Source: CG2-30-36-16 sp964372115 (GTDB taxonomy: Bacteria; Bacteroidota; Ignavibacteria; Ignavibacteriales; Ignavibacteriaceae). Taken from it: DNA of 64,000 bases. The translations under genes were made by a program, and so were the position numbers. Shown one piece after another: positions 1 through 7,396 of the stretch (within the stretch, counting starts at the first letter, position 1; every line of letters starts with the position of its first letter). The stretch is from the NCBI GenBank assembly GCA_964372115.1, contig CAYJPN010000019.1:38903-102902 (forward strand), written 5' to 3'. The notes under the pieces were generated by a model. It was not told the origin of the DNA, ran no database searches, and saw nothing but the letters and a program-made list of their open reading frames with translations.

Positions 1-60
1 CGGGATGTATAACAAAAATAAAATTAACTGCGGTGTTGTGTTTTAACATAACACGCCGTT
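1..60 (+). repeat. 3' hairpin repeat, copy E1 (truncated by window edge)
   Basis: This 60-bp segment is nearly identical to 4675-4734 and resembles 3488-3547. Its core, about 31-59, folds as CGGTGTTGTG / CATAACACGCCG with a two-base bulge and ends in the GTT of the next unit. It is the last part of the presumed recombination site of a cassette lying left of the window. Confidence 0.75.
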
Positions 61-118
61 ATACCGTTAAGTAAATTATCAACACCATAAATAGATATTC
101 TTCATTATATTGTAAATT

Positions 119-3100
119 ATGACAAAAAAATACTTATCAAATTTATTCAAGACCTATCAAAAAGGCGATGCAAGAGAGGAATCTTATTACAAACATCTTG
201 CAGATTTTATTACAGTATATTCTGAATCTGAGCGGAAAAAGAAAATTGATGTAACCATTCTTCCGAAAAAAACAGAAGCAGGAAATCCCGATTTTAGAAT
301 CTGGGACGGCAGACAAAAAATAATAGGTTACATTGAAGCAAAGGACTTAGGCGTTGACCTTGATAGAATTGAAGACAGCGAACAGTTAGAAAGATATTTA
401 TCCACTTTTCCTAATGTCATTTTAACAAACTTTACAGAATTTCGTTTATATAGAAATTGCGAAAGAATTGAAAAAATATCAATTGCTCGTCCATTTGTTA
501 TTAAAAAACTTTCTACAACTCCTCCGCTTGAAAACGAGGATAAATTATTTGAACTGCTCGAAAGATTTTTAGATTTTTCACTTCCTAAAACTTACACCGC
601 AAAAACACTTGCGGTTGAACTTGCAAAAAGAACAAAGTTTCTGAAAGATGAAATTGTGAGCGAAGAATTAAAACTTGGCACAAAATCAATTCACGGTTTT
701 TATGATGCCTTTAAAGAGTTTTTAATTGCCGGAATAAATGAAAGTGAATTTGCCGATCTTTATTCACAAACAATTACTTACGGTTTGTTCGCGGCTCGTC
801 TCCGCGCAGAGAAGGACTTTAATAGAAAACTTGCTTATTCATACATTCCAAAATCTATTGGAATTTTAAGAGATGTTTTCAAATTTATTTCATTGGAAGA
901 CTTACCCCAGCAGATGGAAGTTATTATTGATGATATTGCGGAAGTTCTTAATGTTGCGGATGCAAAAAAGATTCTCGATCAATATTATCACGAAGGCAAA
1001 GGAAGCGATCCGGTTTTGCATTTTTACGAAACTTTTCTTTCTGTTTATGATCCCAAGACAAGAGAAAAACGGGGTGTTTATTACACTCCCGAACCGGTTG
1101 TTTCTTTTATCGTTCGTTCGTTGCATCAAATTCTTAAAGAAAAATTTAATATGTCAGACGGTCTAGCCTCGAAGAACGTAACGTTGCTTGACCCCGCTGG
1201 CGGAACACTTAGCTTTTTGGCAAAAGCAATTGAAACCGCCGTTGAAGAAATTGAAAGTAAATACGGCAAAGGAGTTGTTAAAACATTTCTTAAAGATCAA
1301 ATTCTACAAAACTATTATGCGTTTGAATTGATGATGGCTCCTTATGCAATCGGGCATATGAAAATGTCTTTTCTATTTGAAGAGCTTGGTTACAGAATGG
1401 AAGATGATGAGCGCGTAAAATATTATTTGACGAACACTCTTGAAATGAAAGAACTTGATGAATCTAAATTTCCGGGAATGTCATCACTCTCTACCGAAAG
1501 CCACGAAGCCGGAAAAATTAAAAAAGATGTTCCTATTCTTGTTGTGCTTGGTAACCCGCCATATTCGGGACATTCATCAAATACCGGCGAATGGATTTCT
1601 GATGTGATTAAAGGATACTATCAAGTTGATGGAAAACCGCTTGGTGAAAAGAATTCCAAATGGCTACAAGACGATTATGTCAAATTCATTCGGTTTTCGC
1701 AGTGGAAAATTGACCAAGCCGGTGAAGGTGTTCTTGGTTTTATTACAAACCACAGTTATTTGGATAACCCGACCTTTCGAGGAATGAGGCAAAGTCTAAT
1801 GAACAGCTTTGATGAAATATATATTCTCGATTTACACGGTAATAGCCTTAAGAAAGAAAAAACGCCCGACGGCAGCAAAGATGAAAATGTATTTGATATT
1901 CAACAAGGTGTAGTAATAGCATTTTTTGTTAAGTATAAAAACGGTAAGAAGAAACAAATTCATCAACATGAAATTTTTGGTTTACGCGAAGAAAAGTATA
2001 AGTGGCTTAACCAGCACAACATTAAAAATGTAAAGTGGCAAAAGATTGTGCCTTACCCGGATTTTTATCTTTTTATTCCGACTGATAATAAACTTGCAAA
2101 TCATTACCATTCTTACGAAAAGATTACCGAAATATTCCCGGTTAACAGCGTGGGAATAGTAACGTCGAGAGATAACTTTGTAATAGATTTTGACAGAAAA
2201 AAACTTGAACAAAGGATAAAACAATTCGTAGACCTAAAAGTTGATGAGGAAATTCTTAAACTAACCTATGATTTATCGGAAAACCAAAGTTGGAAAATTA
2301 AAGAGCAAAGAGAAAAACTTAAGAAGGACTTAGACTGGAAAGATTCAATCACAAAAATTCTTTACCGCCCGTTTGATGAAAGATGGATTTTATACCATGA
2401 TGATATGATTGAGCGTTCAAGAAAAGATATTATGCAACAATTGTTGGAAGAAAATATAGCATTATGTGTTGGAAGACAAAGTAGTGTAATCGGTTCTGAT
2501 AATTATGACATTGCTTTTATTTCAGAAAATATTGTTGATCTCAATCTTTTCCGACGGGGTGGCGAATTGGTTTTCCCTCTCTATATTTATCGTAAAGCAA
2601 AAGCGCCAAAGAAAAAAAATACACCGCTTACACAATTGCTTATGTTTGAACCTGAAGTAGAATATGAAGCGATATTGCCGAATATTTCCCAAGAAGTAAG
2701 GAAACTATTGCAGGATAATTTTGATTTACCATTTTTAAATCCATTGGATGGAGAGAAGAAGATTGAAGGATTCGGTTCCAAGGATATTTTCTATTACATC
2801 TACGCGGTTCTTTACAGCAATACATACCGCAAAAAGTACGCAGAATTCTTAAAGATAGATTTTCCGCGTATTCCATTCACAAATAATTATAAACTTTTTA
2901 TTCGGCTTGGCAAACTTGGAAAACAGCTTGCAGATTTACATTTGCTAAAATCAAAAGAACTGGACAAAACTATTTCCCAATTCCCGATTGACGGAAGCAA
3001 CAAAGTAGAGAAACCAAAATATGAAATCGAAAAAGTTTGGATAAATAAAGAGCAATATTTTGATGGAATTATTGAAGTAGTTTGGCAATATCAAATCGGC

Positions 3101-3262
3101 GGTTATCAAGTTTGTGAGAAATGGTTAAAAGACAGAAAAGAAAGAACACTTACTTTAGACGATATTAAAACCTATTGCAAAATTGTAACTTCTCTTTCAA
3201 AGACAATTGATTTACAAAATGAAATAGATAAATATTTTGAAGAAGTTGAGAAAACGGTATAA
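119..3262 (+). CDS. Type ISP/IIG-like restriction-modification enzyme (nuclease-methylase fusion)
   Basis: A 1047-residue single-chain enzyme expected to cut foreign DNA and methylate adenine in self DNA. A PD-(D/E)xK-type nuclease core is visible near the N terminus (NPDF around 56-59, then IEAK at 72-75). The N6-adenine methylase follows, with motif I DPAGGTLSF near 357 and motif IV GNPPYSG near 478. The remaining roughly 500 residues resemble the type ISP C-terminal target-recognition region. Classical type ISP enzymes (LlaBIII, about 1570 aa) carry a helicase between nuclease and methylase. I see no DEAD/Walker motifs here, so this belongs to the shorter, helicase-less relatives. It is the only gene of its cassette, and its stop codon overlaps the cassette's closing inverted terminus. 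Family assignment is firm; activity is inferred. Confidence 0.85.
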   Translation: MTKKYLSNLFKTYQKGDAREESYYKHLADFITVYSESERKKKIDVTILPKKTEAGNPDFRIWDGRQKIIGYIEAKDLGVDLDRIEDSEQLERYLSTFPNVILTNFTEFRLYRNCERIEKISIARPFVIKKLSTTPPLENEDKLFELLERFLDFSLPKTYTAKTLAVELAKRTKFLKDEIVSEELKLGTKSIHGFYDAFKEFLIAGINESEFADLYSQTITYGLFAARLRAEKDFNRKLAYSYIPKSIGILRDVFKFISLEDLPQQMEVIIDDIAEVLNVADAKKILDQYYHEGKGSDPVLHFYETFLSVYDPKTREKRGVYYTPEPVVSFIVRSLHQILKEKFNMSDGLASKNVTLLDPAGGTLSFLAKAIETAVEEIESKYGKGVVKTFLKDQILQNYYAFELMMAPYAIGHMKMSFLFEELGYRMEDDERVKYYLTNTLEMKELDESKFPGMSSLSTESHEAGKIKKDVPILVVLGNPPYSGHSSNTGEWISDVIKGYYQVDGKPLGEKNSKWLQDDYVKFIRFSQWKIDQAGEGVLGFITNHSYLDNPTFRGMRQSLMNSFDEIYILDLHGNSLKKEKTPDGSKDENVFDIQQGVVIAFFVKYKNGKKKQIHQHEIFGLREEKYKWLNQHNIKNVKWQKIVPYPDFYLFIPTDNKLANHYHSYEKITEIFPVNSVGIVTSRDNFVIDFDRKKLEQRIKQFVDLKVDEEILKLTYDLSENQSWKIKEQREKLKKDLDWKDSITKILYRPFDERWILYHDDMIERSRKDIMQQLLEENIALCVGRQSSVIGSDNYDIAFISENIVDLNLFRRGGELVFPLYIYRKAKAPKKKNTPLTQLLMFEPEVEYEAILPNISQEVRKLLQDNFDLPFLNPLDGEKKIEGFGSKDIFYYIYAVLYSNTYRKKYAEFLKIDFPRIPFTNNYKLFIRLGKLGKQLADLHLLKSKELDKTISQFPIDGSNKVEKPKYEIEKVWINKEQYFDGIIEVVWQYQIGGYQVCEKWLKDRKERTLTLDDIKTYCKIVTSLSKTIDLQNEIDKYFEEVEKTV

Positions 3263-3263
3263 C

Positions 3264-3366
3264 GTTACAAGGATTCATACCGAACCCCGAAAAAAAACGG
3301 GGTAAACTGCGCTGAGGTATAATCCAGTGTCCCCGCAAAGAAACGGGGCCTATGGATGGACTAAGC
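3264..3366 (+). repeat. Folded 5' site repeat, copy A1
   Basis: About 105 bp directly after the closing AAC of cassette 1. It contains a stem GGATT-C-ATACC / GGTATAATCC with a single unpaired C, an inner CCCCG / CGGGG hairpin, and a second stem around ATCCAGTG / CTATGGAT. Copies lie at 5396, 6252 and 7274. Extrahelical bases on one strand of a long hairpin are typical of integron attC sites, but I could not match the canonical L boxes. Confidence 0.75.
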
Positions 3367-3464
3367 CGCAAAAGCGACTTAATCCGGCTATTTGCATTTT
3401 CAATAGCACATTTTATAAGTGTGTTAACTCTTACGGGTTGTGATTATCCCGAAAGAACAAAAAC

Positions 3465-3547
3465 AACCCTTGCTTTTTGCGTATGTAAAAAGGAAATTTA
3501 TAAAATAAAATTAACTACGGTGTTGTGGTTTAACATAACACACCGTT
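3465..3547 (+). repeat. 3' hairpin repeat, copy E2
   Basis: It shares CCCTTGCTTTTTGCGTATG and the downstream AATTAACTACGGTGTTGTGG block with the copy at 4620-4734. It ends in ACACACCGTT, where GTT begins cassette 2. The terminal hairpin pairs CGGTGTT with AACACACCG. Confidence 0.75.
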
Positions 3548-3591
3548 AGGTAGCAAAGTAAATAATTCATTAAAAAAGGAAAAGCATCATA

Positions 3592-4287
3592 ATGAAAAAA
3601 ATAGTTTTTATTTTGTTCTATATATTTTCTTCAACAAATTTCTTTTCTCAAGAACAAACTAATGACCAAATAATTGTAATTGGTAGTGCAACAATTGAAG
3701 TTCCCGCAGATATTATTACGATTAAAATAAATTTGTCTTATCAAGACAGAACAGATGGTAAAACTGCATTTGAACAACATAAAGATGCTGAAGAAAAACT
3801 AATTAAATTTTTAAAAGAAGAGAATATTCCTGATTCTTTGATAAAATATTCTTTATTAAATATTTCGAGCACATATGATTACTCTCGTGGGGATAATCAA
3901 AAAATTTTTAATACTAATCAAACAATAGCAATAAAAGTTTATGACTTTTCTGAGTATGCTCAGTTTCAATTAAAACTTATTGGAAAGGGATTTACAGCAT
4001 TTAGTCAAAATTTTGAATCAACTAAAAGTTCCGATGCAATGAATGAAGCAATTCAAAAAGCTGTTTATCAAGCGAAACTTAAAGCAGAACTTATGGCAAT
4101 TGCTTCCGGAAGAAAAATCAAAAATATATCAAAGATTAGTGATACAGAAGATACAGAACCAATTATTTCAAGGTATAGTAGTTTTATGCCGCACGCAGCC
4201 TACTCAACCACCAGTGTTGTATTAACTGATATTCCTCAATCAATAAAAATTGATAAACAAGTAAAAGTTATTTTCGATTTAGAGTAA
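3592..4287 (+). CDS. SIMPL domain-containing (DUF541) exported protein
   Basis: A 231-residue protein with an N-terminal signal peptide (about 1-19, ending FFSQ), so it acts in the periplasm or at the outer face. The body starts IIVIGSATIEVPADI, the usual opening of the SIMPL/DUF541 fold, and continues with the alternating strand/helix pattern of that family to the C terminus (DKQVKVIFDLE). Length is normal for the family. Members are linked to periplasmic stress or bind partner proteins, but no enzymatic role is established, so none is assigned. It is the only gene of its cassette and is preceded by AAAAAGGAAAAGC as a plausible ribosome-binding region. Confidence 0.8.
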   Translation: MKKIVFILFYIFSSTNFFSQEQTNDQIIVIGSATIEVPADIITIKINLSYQDRTDGKTAFEQHKDAEEKLIKFLKEENIPDSLIKYSLLNISSTYDYSRGDNQKIFNTNQTIAIKVYDFSEYAQFQLKLIGKGFTAFSQNFESTKSSDAMNEAIQKAVYQAKLKAELMAIASGRKIKNISKISDTEDTEPIISRYSSFMPHAAYSTTSVVLTDIPQSIKIDKQVKVIFDLE

Positions 4288-4306
4288 AATAAAAATGCTA
4301 CCTAAC

Positions 4307-4619
4307 CAGCAACTGCTAATGAACCACTCCCAACAATTTATCAGCACTTGTTTGGCCGCTTATTTGTTGTTGGACTTGGGAGTTTTTTGAAAAATTTAGA
4401 TTTAATTGAGTTTCATTTTGTGAGTAAGTATTAGCCTTAGGCGTAGTTATTTAACGACCGTTGATGGTTTAAAAAAGTTTTTACAAAAAATAACAAGCTA
4501 TTTTTTTTACTAAGCGTCTGTTTATGTCGCTTCAATTTGGTTAAGCGAATAACAGGATATCCCAATTATTAAGGGATACTATTTATCGTCAATCGGGGTT
4601 TTAGAAATTTAATCGAAAT
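4307..4619 (+). other. Non-coding tail of cassette 2 with long imperfect hairpin
   Basis: No gene is seen. A hairpin pairs CTCCCAACAA (about 4327) with TTGTTGG-ACTTGGGAG (about 4367-4385). It occupies the place of the A-type folded repeat of the other units, so it may be a divergent recombination site. Confidence 0.45.
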
Positions 4620-4734
4620 AACCCTTGCTTTTTGCGTATGTAAAAAGTAAAAGGAAATCTTTTCCCGCTAGAAGCGGGATGTATAACAAAAATAAAATTA
4701 ACTGTGGTGTTGTTTTTTAACATAACACGCCGTT
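4620..4734 (+). repeat. 3' hairpin repeat, copy E3 (longest)
   Basis: This copy shares CCCTTGCTTTTTGCGTATG with E2 and carries an extra small hairpin CCCGCT-AGA-AGCGGG at 4664-4678. It then follows the same 60 bp as window positions 1-60. GTT at 4732-4734 starts cassette 3. Confidence 0.75.
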
Positions 4735-4825
4735 AGCCCCATAACAAAATCACATAATAAATAAGGTTGACAATAGGCATCCATTTTTATTACCTTTGTT
4801 TTATAAATAATACAAAAGTAAACAA

Positions 4826-5101
4826 ATGAAGTATTTTGAATGGAATGAAGATAAGAATGAAAAACTAAAGAAAGATAGGAATATATCTTTTGAGATAATT
4901 GTGAGTCAAATTGAACTTGGAAACCTCCTTGATATAGTAGAGCAACCGAAGAAAGATAAATATGAAAACCAAATGATATATGTTGCAGAATATGAAAACT
5001 ATGCATACTTGGTTCCATTTGTTGAAGACGCAGAAAAGGTATTCTTAAAGACAGTCATTCCAAGTCGAAAAGCAACAAAGAAATATTTAGAAGGGAAATA
5101 A
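4826..5101 (+). CDS. BrnT family toxin
   Basis: A 91-residue protein beginning KYFEWNEDKNEKLKKDRNIS and continuing FEIIV, matching the start of BrnT toxins (F-W-D-x-x-K-N-x-x-L). The family has a RelE-like fold and acts as a ribonuclease that blocks translation. The C terminus (KTVIPSRKATKKYLEGK) carries the usual Pro-Ser-Arg-Lys/Arg tail. The toxin gene comes first, with the antitoxin ATG one base after its stop, which is the normal BrnT-BrnA order. Family assignment is good; toxicity is inferred. Confidence 0.85.
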   Translation: MKYFEWNEDKNEKLKKDRNISFEIIVSQIELGNLLDIVEQPKKDKYENQMIYVAEYENYAYLVPFVEDAEKVFLKTVIPSRKATKKYLEGK

Positions 5102-5102
5102 A

Positions 5103-5369
5103 ATGAAGTTAACAAAAGAAGAAAAAGAATTGCTGAAATCATATGAAAATGATGAATGGACATCAGTAAAAGATCTCAAGAAAAAGAAGACAGAAAACCA
5201 AAGATACGCCAGAAATACAGCAGCAAAGAACAAAAGAATAAATATAAGATTATCAGAAAAGGATTTAGCAAATCTTAAAGCAAAATCATTGGAAGAAGGA
5301 ATGCCATACCAAACTTTAGTTGGCAGTATAATACATAAATATATTTACGGTAAATTCAAAGAGGCATAA
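5103..5369 (+). CDS. Ribbon-helix-helix antitoxin partner of BrnT (CopG/BrnA-like)
   Basis: An 88-residue basic protein. The C-terminal half, with IRLSEKDLANLKAKSLEEGM then PYQTLVGSIIHKY, is a ribbon-helix-helix DNA-binding module of the CopG type. The lysine-rich N-terminal half (about 1-45) would wrap the toxin. It directly follows the toxin gene with a one-base gap, so the two are co-translated. By family precedent the complex would repress its own promoter upstream of 4826; I see no obvious operator. Confidence 0.8.
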   Translation: MKLTKEEKELLKSYENDEWTSVKDLKKKKTENQRYARNTAAKNKRINIRLSEKDLANLKAKSLEEGMPYQTLVGSIIHKYIYGKFKEA

Positions 5370-5395
5370 AAAAAGCTCCTAAAAATGGGGCTAAC

Positions 5396-5497
5396 GTTAC
5401 AAGGATTCATGCCGAAACCCATAAAAAAACGGGGTAAACTGCGCCGAGGTATAATCCAGTGTCCCCGCAAAGAAACGTGGTCTATGGATGGACTAAG
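5396..5497 (+). repeat. Folded 5' site repeat, copy A2
   Basis: Copy of the repeat at 3264. Here the stem is GGATT-C-ATGCC / GGTATAATCC, tolerated through a G-T pair. The copy is followed by TAAGCCCCAT (5494-5503), which matches 10 bases of this cassette's own opening sequence, so ATGGGGCT at 5385 and AGCCCCAT at 5496 bracket the copy as an 8-bp inverted repeat. Confidence 0.75.
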
Positions 5498-5660
5498 CCC
5501 CATGCGACTGACATGGCGAAAACGCACAGGGTGGAAGTATGAATGCTTTGCAAACCGGAAAGTTATCTTATAGAAGAAAAGACATAGAAATAGTTTTTGT
5601 GTTACAAGAAAATTATTTAATAGAATTAAATAAAACACGCTTTATGCGGATGAGTAATAT
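5498..5660. other. Unassigned DNA between cassettes 3 and 4
   Basis: I see no gene and no E-type hairpin. The end, AAAACACGCTTTATGCGGATG, vaguely recalls the CACGCC end of the E repeat. This boundary is the least conserved in the array. Confidence 0.3.
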
Positions 5661-5747
5661 GTTATGCTGTTAACAAAGCAAGTAAAATGTTAACTTGAAT
5701 TTATATTAAAGCTTTTCTATTATTATAATAAATGATTTGGAGAAAAA

Positions 5748-5951
5748 ATGGATTCTAAAAATATAATTCAAAATGCACTTAATTTAAGTCCGGCAGAAAG
5801 ACTGTTCATAATAGAAGCTTTATCAAAAAGTTTAAGTGAACCAAATAAAGATATTGACAGATATTGGAAAGAAGAAGTTGAAGAAAGATATCAAGCATTT
5901 CTTGATGGTAAAATAAAAAGTATTCCCTATGAAGAAATTCGTAAGAAATGA
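5748..5951 (+). CDS. Addiction-module antitoxin, TIGR02574-like
   Basis: A 67-residue protein with the family's typical build: an N-terminal helical part (LNLSPAERLFIIEALSKSL), then a Trp-containing segment (DRYWKEEVEERYQAFLDGK), then the closing IPYEEIRKK. Such proteins neutralise ParE/RelE-like toxins encoded just downstream. GGAGAAAAAATGG gives a good ribosome-binding site for this start. The stop overlaps the toxin start (ATGA), indicating translational coupling. Confidence 0.85.
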   Translation: MDSKNIIQNALNLSPAERLFIIEALSKSLSEPNKDIDRYWKEEVEERYQAFLDGKIKSIPYEEIRKK

Positions 5952-6238
5952 ATGTAGAATTTCTCGAACCAGCGTATAAAGAATATCAAGAAGCTATAGA
6001 GTTTTACAATCTTCAAAGTGAAGGATTAGGGAAGATATTTGAAGTTGAAATAGATAGAATAATATCGATATTAAAGAATTTCCCAGAAAGCTTTAGTAAA
6101 TATACAAAGCGCACAAGAAAAGCAGTTGTAAATATATTTCCATACAATATAATTTATTCAGTTCGAAATGAAAGCATAATCATAACAGCAATAGCTCACC
6201 ATCATAGAAAACCAGACTACTGGATTAATCGTAAATAA
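5948..6238 (+). CDS. RelE/ParE family toxin
   Basis: A 96-residue basic protein with the RelE/ParE superfamily profile: FLEPAYKEYQEAIEFY at the start, a central FPESFSKYTKRTRKAVV, and a C-terminal strand pair ending AIAHHHRKPDYWINR. The last segment matches the conserved HxxRxPxYW tail of this subgroup. ParE members poison gyrase and RelE members cut mRNA; sequence alone does not decide which applies here. Coupled by a 4-bp overlap to the antitoxin gene. Confidence 0.85.
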   Translation: MNVEFLEPAYKEYQEAIEFYNLQSEGLGKIFEVEIDRIISILKNFPESFSKYTKRTRKAVVNIFPYNIIYSVRNESIIITAIAHHHRKPDYWINRK

Positions 6239-6251
6239 AAAAAAGCATAAC

Positions 6252-6355
6252 GTTACAAGGATTCATGCCAAGCCCCGTAAAAAAAGCGGGGTAAACTGCG
6301 CCGAGGCATAATCCAGTGTCCCCGCAAAGAAACGGGGTCTATGGATGAACTAAGC
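6252..6355 (+). repeat. Folded 5' site repeat, copy A3
   Basis: Same repeat as at 3264. Both arms of the first stem differ compensatorily: GGATT-C-ATGCC pairs with GGCATAATCC, where copy A1 has ATACC with GGTAT. This supports selection on the fold. Confidence 0.75.
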
Positions 6356-6364
6356 CCCGCCTCC

Positions 6365-6395
6365 ACGGTGTTGTTTTTTAACATAACACGCCGTT
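6365..6395 (+). repeat. 3' hairpin repeat, copy E4 (short)
   Basis: Only the terminal hairpin is kept: CACGGTGTTG then a T run, then AACATAACACGCCGTT. GTT begins cassette 5. Confidence 0.7.
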
Positions 6396-6442
6396 AGGTA
6401 CTTCGTAAAACTTGTTCTTTGAAGTGATGAAAATAAGGGGGT

Positions 6443-7069
6443 CTATTCTGATTTGCGTAAACCATTTAGAATTATTTTATACATCTTTGAATCATTGCCA
6501 ACCATACAATCAATTGAAGCCTGAATAAACTTATTTTGGTTGTCTTCCAGTTTTAGGGCATCTTGATAATCAATGTAATCATATCCATTGTATGTTGCTA
6601 TCATATCAAAAAATAATCTAGTTATTCTCCCATTGAGTTCATAAAATGGATGAAGTGCTGTTAACTCGCAAATATAGAATGCAATTTTCTTAGCGAATTC
6701 TTTAACTGGTTTATCGGAATAATCCTTTAAGAAGTGATCATCTTTAAGTTTGAGAAATATTTCATTTGAAGTTTGATCTAAAAATCGAACTTGACAAAAT
6801 GTTGTGTAATCTTTTGAAATATTGATATTTCGATATTTACCGGCAAAATCAAAAAGACTACCAAAGGTTTTTTTATGTAGCTGTTTATAATATTTTTCGT
6901 CGAAATCAGTTGAAGCAGTAATTTGTTTATGAAAATATTCATATCCTTTAAGTAGGAGTACTCGTTCTTTGGCTTCAAGTTCCTTTAAATTTCGAATATT
7001 ATGTTTATTGACGGGAATATCTGAGTTTTGGTAATATATGTAGTTTTTGTCTTGAGTATATTTTGACAT
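6443..7069 (-). CDS. Fic family toxin (class I, AMPylase-type)
   Basis: A 208-residue Fic-domain protein. The Fic core motif is HPFYELNGRITR (about residues 143-154), against a consensus HPFxxGNGRxxR. Catalytic His, Asn and both Arg are kept, but the residue before Asn is Leu instead of Gly. This could alter nucleotide binding or activity. Upstream, a beta-hairpin flap region (FAGKYRNINISKD) is recognisable. Fic enzymes of this class usually transfer AMP onto a target protein such as gyrase or topoisomerase IV. No internal inhibitory motif is visible, which agrees with a separate antitoxin encoded just upstream. Confidence 0.9.
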   Translation of the reverse strand: MSKYTQDKNYIYYQNSDIPVNKHNIRNLKELEAKERVLLLKGYEYFHKQITASTDFDEKYYKQLHKKTFGSLFDFAGKYRNINISKDYTTFCQVRFLDQTSNEIFLKLKDDHFLKDYSDKPVKEFAKKIAFYICELTALHPFYELNGRITRLFFDMIATYNGYDYIDYQDALKLEDNQNKFIQASIDCMVGNDSKMYKIILNGLRKSE

Positions 7070-7200
7070 TAATTTGTCACTTTAGCTTTTACTCTTTTTT
7101 GTTTGGTAGTAGTTTTTTGAGGGATTTTGTGTCCTTCAATTTTGGAAGATATCTCAACAGCTTTTTGAGCTTTATCGATTGAAAATTTTGTTTTATTCAT
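7069..7200 (-). CDS. Small class I Fic antitoxin (43 residues)
   Basis: A short open frame directly upstream of the Fic toxin. It runs from ATG at 7200 to a TAA that shares its last A with the toxin's ATG (TAATG). The peptide reads MNKTKFSIDKAQKAVEIS, then SKIEGHKIP, then a lysine/threonine-rich tail. It contains SSKIEG, an exact fit to the antitoxin inhibitory motif (S/T)xxxE(G/N) that blocks the Fic ATP site. Position, translational coupling and motif together make this a confident call despite its size. Confidence 0.85.
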   Translation of the reverse strand: MNKTKFSIDKAQKAVEISSKIEGHKIPQKTTTKQKRVKAKVTN

Positions 7201-7273
7201 AATTTATCACTTTTATTTATACAAATATAATGAAATTGTGTAACATGATAAACTTTAAAAACGCGCACCTAAC

Positions 7274-7396
7274 GTTACAAGGATTCATGCCAAGCCCCGT
7301 AAAAAAACGGGGTAAACTGCGCTGAGGTATGGCATAGCCATCACTATGTGATAATCCAGTGTCCCCGCGAAGAAACGGGGTCTATGGATGGACTAA
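7274..7396 (+). repeat. Folded 5' site repeat, copy A4 with 21-bp insertion
   Basis: Follows the closing ACCTAAC of cassette 5. Relative to the other copies it holds an extra segment, GGCATAGCCATCACTATGTG (about 7329-7350), inside the GGTAT / ATAATCC arm. The inserted bases are themselves partly palindromic. Confidence 0.7.

Larger units (their letters stand above)
59..3545 (+). mobile_element. Gene cassette 1 (restriction-modification cargo)
   Basis: The unit opens with GTTATACCGTT at 58-68 and its gene closes on AACGGTATAAC at 3253-3263, an exact 11-bp reverse complement. The gene's TAA stop lies inside the closing copy. After the AAC come a folded repeat (3264-3366), about 100 bp of unassigned DNA and a hairpin repeat (3465-3544), ending at the next GTT. 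Complementary unit-specific ends are what integron cassettes show (TTRRRY start, RYYYAAC before the recombination site). I infer the cassette boundary at the G of GTT. No integrase is visible, so mobility is inferred. Confidence 0.7.
3546..4732 (+). mobile_element. Gene cassette 2 (SIMPL-domain protein)
   Basis: It opens with GTTAGGTAGCA (3545-3555) and closes with TGCTACCTAAC (4296-4306), an exact 11-bp reverse complement unique to this unit. Unlike its neighbours, the sequence after the closing AAC is not the A-type repeat. It is a different structure starting CCAGCAACTGC, followed after about 300 bp by an E-type hairpin repeat. Confidence 0.7.
4733..5661 (+). mobile_element. Gene cassette 3 (BrnT-type toxin-antitoxin)
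   Basis: It opens with GTTAGCCCCAT (4732-4742) and closes with ATGGGGCTAAC (5385-5395), an exact 11-bp reverse complement. It then carries A-type repeat copy A2 and ends at the GTTATGCT of the next unit. The part of its site next to cassette 4 does not match the E repeat. Confidence 0.7.
5662..6393 (+). mobile_element. Gene cassette 4 (ParE/RelE toxin-antitoxin)
   Basis: It opens with GTTATGCT (5661-5668) and closes with AGCATAAC (6244-6251), an 8-bp reverse complement. The A-type repeat A3 and a short E-type hairpin follow. The whole presumed site, 6244-6395, is about 150 bp, close to the size of long chromosomal-integron attC sites. Confidence 0.65.

Noticed and set aside
3352..3549. 65-codon open frame between cassettes 1 and 2
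   Set aside because: It lies across the A and E repeats, has no ribosome-binding site and shares its first part with the non-coding repeat copies.
5385..5573. 62-codon open frame starting in the closing terminus of cassette 3
   Set aside because: It is built from the A-type repeat; the other copies of the repeat do not keep the frame.
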